Shown: positions 61,566 through 64,000 of the stretch, piece after piece
Layout: each line of letters starts with the position of its first letter
Position numbering within the stretch: the stretch's first letter is position 1
Origin: Allomyces macrogynus ATCC 38327
Lineage: Eukaryota > Blastocladiomycota > Blastocladiomycetes > Blastocladiales > Blastocladiaceae
NCBI GenBank assembly: GCA_000151295.1
Contig: GG745331.1
Location: 1,783,710-1,847,709 of the forward strand
Reading direction: 5' to 3'
Length of the DNA stretch: 64,000 nt
Position numbers and translations under genes: made by a program
The notes under the pieces: model-generated
Told to the model about the DNA's origin: nothing
Database searches by the model: none
Seen by the model: the letters and a program-made list of their open reading frames with translations, nothing else

Positions 61566-62333
61566 ATGAATTGGCAGAATAGGCCTGCATGATGACTGGC
61601 CATTGCGCGGAAACGCGCGCCCTTGTTTTTTCTTGGAGGCATGCGTTTCAAAAGGTGAGCACTCACGAATGCGTTGTTGACCACGCGCAGTGTTGCACTT
61701 CCGTTAATTGTCTACACCAACCGCGCCCGAAATTTATGTGACAGCGAACAGAAGACAATGAATGTCTTGATAAGCCAGTCGCACAGCAAGGAGCAATCAT
61801 TTTTGAGAGAAATGTTAACAGATCCATACGACAATCCGCTTCAGTTTTATTGTACCCAACGGCCCGAACTTCGACAACGGAAGACGCCCTCGCATCGGCA
61901 TTAGAACCTCATTTACCTACATGACGGAGTCAAGTGGATAAGCACGAGAGGGTCGTAAATTGGGTGGCCCATCCGCTATTGTTTCCAATCACAAAATGCG
62001 GAATAGTTTTAGCTCACGTTCATTCGCACCGCCTGGTGCTTGCCCAAAATGCAGAAGGGACATGTGTATCTTTCAGGGGGCAAAGTGGTCTCGAGAAAAG
62101 CATCAGAGGATTGACAGGCGTGCGGCAAATTGGCACCAGCGGGTGGGTGGGCAAGCTGTTGCGGTGCTGGCAGCCCAGGTTCGACTCCCTCGTAGGTAAC
62201 TGGTGGTAGACGTCGGGGAATCGGCATTGCTCATTTTGTTTTGTGCTTTGAAATGGCGCAGCGCTGGTCACGGCACGTAAATGCATTATCTTTCAAAACC
62301 GAATCCCACCCTCCCATCCACTGTCTCCCCACA

Positions 62334-64000
62334 TCACTCGGCCAGCGGCCCCTGTTGTCGCGCCGCGTTCGTCGGCAACAAGTGCACGGGACACTCGGGC
62401 ACCCCATGCTTGTCAAACCACGCGCGCAAGCAATCCCAGTGAAACACGCAAAGGCACGACATCCGTGCCACCTGGTCCCCAGCGAGAAACGGCTCGTAAC
62501 AGATCAAGCACTCCGTATGCGGATCAACCAGCCCGGACGCGACCGTCGATGGCGCCGCACTCGTCGGATCCACCATCCCCGTATCCTCCTCCTCCTCCTC
62601 GTCATCACTCTCCGACTCGACGTCCGACTCGGGCAGCGGCACCGCGCACGCCGCACGCACCGTGGCAGACGGTGGCGTCCCACCACGACTCCCACTCCCA
62701 GTGCCGCCTCCCCAGATATCGATCGTGTACCGCGCGGCGGCCGCCGTTGCCGCAGCCGCACTCGGCTGTGCCAAGCACTCGGACAAGTGCCGCTCGCGCG
62801 CGCTCTGCGTGGGCATCCCGGCCAACGGCCGCATACACGCGGGGCACTCGACAAGCGATCCGAGCGACGACGCAACCGAAGCCGTGCGCGACAAGTGCCG
62901 GATCGCCGGATTCACTGCCACCGGCGGTGGCGGAGAGGGGGACGTTTCGCTCAATGCGCGATAGGAACTGTCGCCGCCGGACGAGACCGACCGGACGGAG
63001 ACGGCGATCGTGCGCTCGGCCGCGGTGAGGAGCGCGTAGCACGTGTCACACACGCGTTGCGGGCCGTGCCCTAACGTGCGCGGCACGTCGTCGGCCGGGT
63101 AGAATCGGGCCAGGTCGATGCGTTCGGTCGAGCACGCGCCGCAGTAGAGTTTGCCGCAGAGACGGCAGTGATGCCGCCGGCGGAGGACCGTGAAGGTCGA
63201 CCGGCATTGGTGGCATGCAGAGGCGGCCGCGTCGGCTTGCCATGGTTGGGGTGGCGGGAGGCGCGGGGTGTCGGTGTCGGAGGTCGGGTCGGTACTGGGG
63301 AACGCGCGCGGGAGGGACGCGTGGCTGCTGGCGGCGCTGGCCGAGGGGACGAGACGTTGGCTTTCGGGTAGGCGTTCGGCGAGCTCGAGGTACTGGATGA
63401 GCAGGAACTTGGCGTCTTTTTGCCGCTGCGGGTCGGTGTCCTCTGTTCAAGTCGAATACAAACGGCAGTCAGCGGCCGTACGACGCGTTCCAACCAGAAG
63501 CAGCACGTACCTTGAATCCCGGCCAACAAAATCTGGCTCGCCTCCTGGTAACACTCAAACGCGTCGCGTACCGGCTCACCCGGCGCGTGCTGTGCGAGCA
63601 AATCGTCCATGGTCGGGAGCCGGCTGACGACCGCGCGCGCACGTGCCACATAGCCTCCCTCGTCTCCATCCCCACCCACACTACTCTCAGTCCTCCTCGG
63701 CGCCGCCGCCGCTGCCGACGCAGTCGCGTTCGGGACTCCCGTCTCCGAATTCTGCCGGCGCATGACGCGTGCCCAAGTGCGCACGAGCGGCCGGCTCAAC
63801 GACCCGCCTGCCGCGGCCGCCGTGGCGAGCGCCGGATTCGCATCCACGACTGCGGCCGCCGCATCGCGCGCAATCTCCATCTCCGGGTCGAGCACGTGCC
63901 AATTATCCACCAGCTGCCACTCGGTCATCCACGCCCACCCGTCCGGCAACGCGACCAGTTCCAACGCATTCGCCTTCTTCGCCGGATCGTCGTTCTCGAC
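62334..64000 (-). CDS. MIT-FYVE-RING protein (Pib1-like), 5' end cut by window edge
   Basis: Model: complement(62334..63442, 63511..>64000); intron 68 nt, GTACGT...CAG, frame restored. Reading from the edge: VALPDGWAWMTEWQLVDNWH, a long Ala-rich part, then a MIT-like three-helix region (DAFECYQEASQILLAGIQED ... DAKFLLIQYLELAERL). Then a FYVE zinc finger with WQAD, CHQC, RRRHHCRLCGKLYC and RVCDTC (all PI3P-binding signatures present). After an acidic linker comes a C-terminal RING: CLICYEPF, MSCLCVFHWDCLRAWF, ECPVH. FYVE plus RING is the layout of yeast Pib1, an endosome/vacuole ubiquitin ligase. The MIT-like segment and N-terminal WxW region are extra. The true start is outside the window. 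Confidence 0.88.

Larger units (their letters stand above)
60051..62333. other. Gene-poor, lower-GC stretch
   Basis: About 2.3 kb without a recognised gene. Contains the TATA box above, a 20-G run at 60542-60561 and a tRNA-like element at 61507-61565. A 93-codon minus-strand frame at 61090-61371 has no family match I can name. Confidence 0.5.

Noticed and set aside
62125..62205. Perfect B-box-like GGTTCGACTCC near 62179 with partly complementary flanks (GCACCAG / CTGGTGG)
   Set aside because: The T stem does not pair (CCAGG against CCCTC) and no D or anticodon arm forms, so it is not called as a tRNA.

Overview
The window looks like nuclear DNA of an early-diverging, probably zoosporic fungus. 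Blastocladiomycota (Allomyces/Catenaria type) is my best guess, by inference. It is GC-rich and gene-dense, with many short spliceosomal introns (mostly 60-90 nt), a fungal Zn2Cys6 regulator, a fused P450-reductase and long CAG tracts. A 100-N scaffold gap lies at 24524-24623. There are no operons. Exons were joined by eye from frame, splice signals and family conservation. Most joined models come out as a whole number of codons, which supports them independently.

Left part (1-21 kb): a Zn2Cys6 transcription factor cut by the left edge; a C2H2 zinc-finger protein whose tail carries a series of LDRLL boxes; a nucleolar NIFK/Nop15-type RNA-binding protein; a relic of a P450 gene; a long Gln/His/Gly-rich tandem-repeat protein of unknown function; a PEN-2 (gamma-secretase subunit) homologue; two tandem small HVA-Tudor-like genes; a NEK-like kinase whose stop codon opens an ATG/TGA microsatellite; and the B subunit of DNA polymerase alpha.

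Middle (21-42 kb): a polyglutamine protein with 75 uninterrupted CAG codons, then the gap and a bHLH region that may be the same gene; an Sfp-type phosphopantetheinyl transferase; a mitochondrial alternative NADH dehydrogenase; a single-pass membrane protein; and a divergent pair, an XRCC4-like gene and Ku70, that shares a promoter of about 200 bp. This pair would supply two core parts of non-homologous end joining, but Ku70 carries two in-frame stops and a frame change. Next to it is another ORF interrupted by TGA. A secreted two-domain protein follows.

Right part (42-64 kb): a self-sufficient P450-reductase fusion with an unusual N-terminal extension (parent family of the relic at 7.8-8.4 kb); a B12D/MLRQ small mitochondrial protein; a mitochondrial SelO pseudokinase; a DUF4246 protein; an IBR zinc-finger fragment; a CPSF6-like cleavage factor; a coiled-coil protein; a GGM-rich protein; a gene-poor stretch with a tRNA-like element; and a MIT-FYVE-RING protein cut by the right edge.

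Recurrent oddities are 5' splice sites dominated by GTRCGT, occasional AAG 3' splice sites, and scattered single-base frame breaks in conserved genes, part of which may be assembly error.
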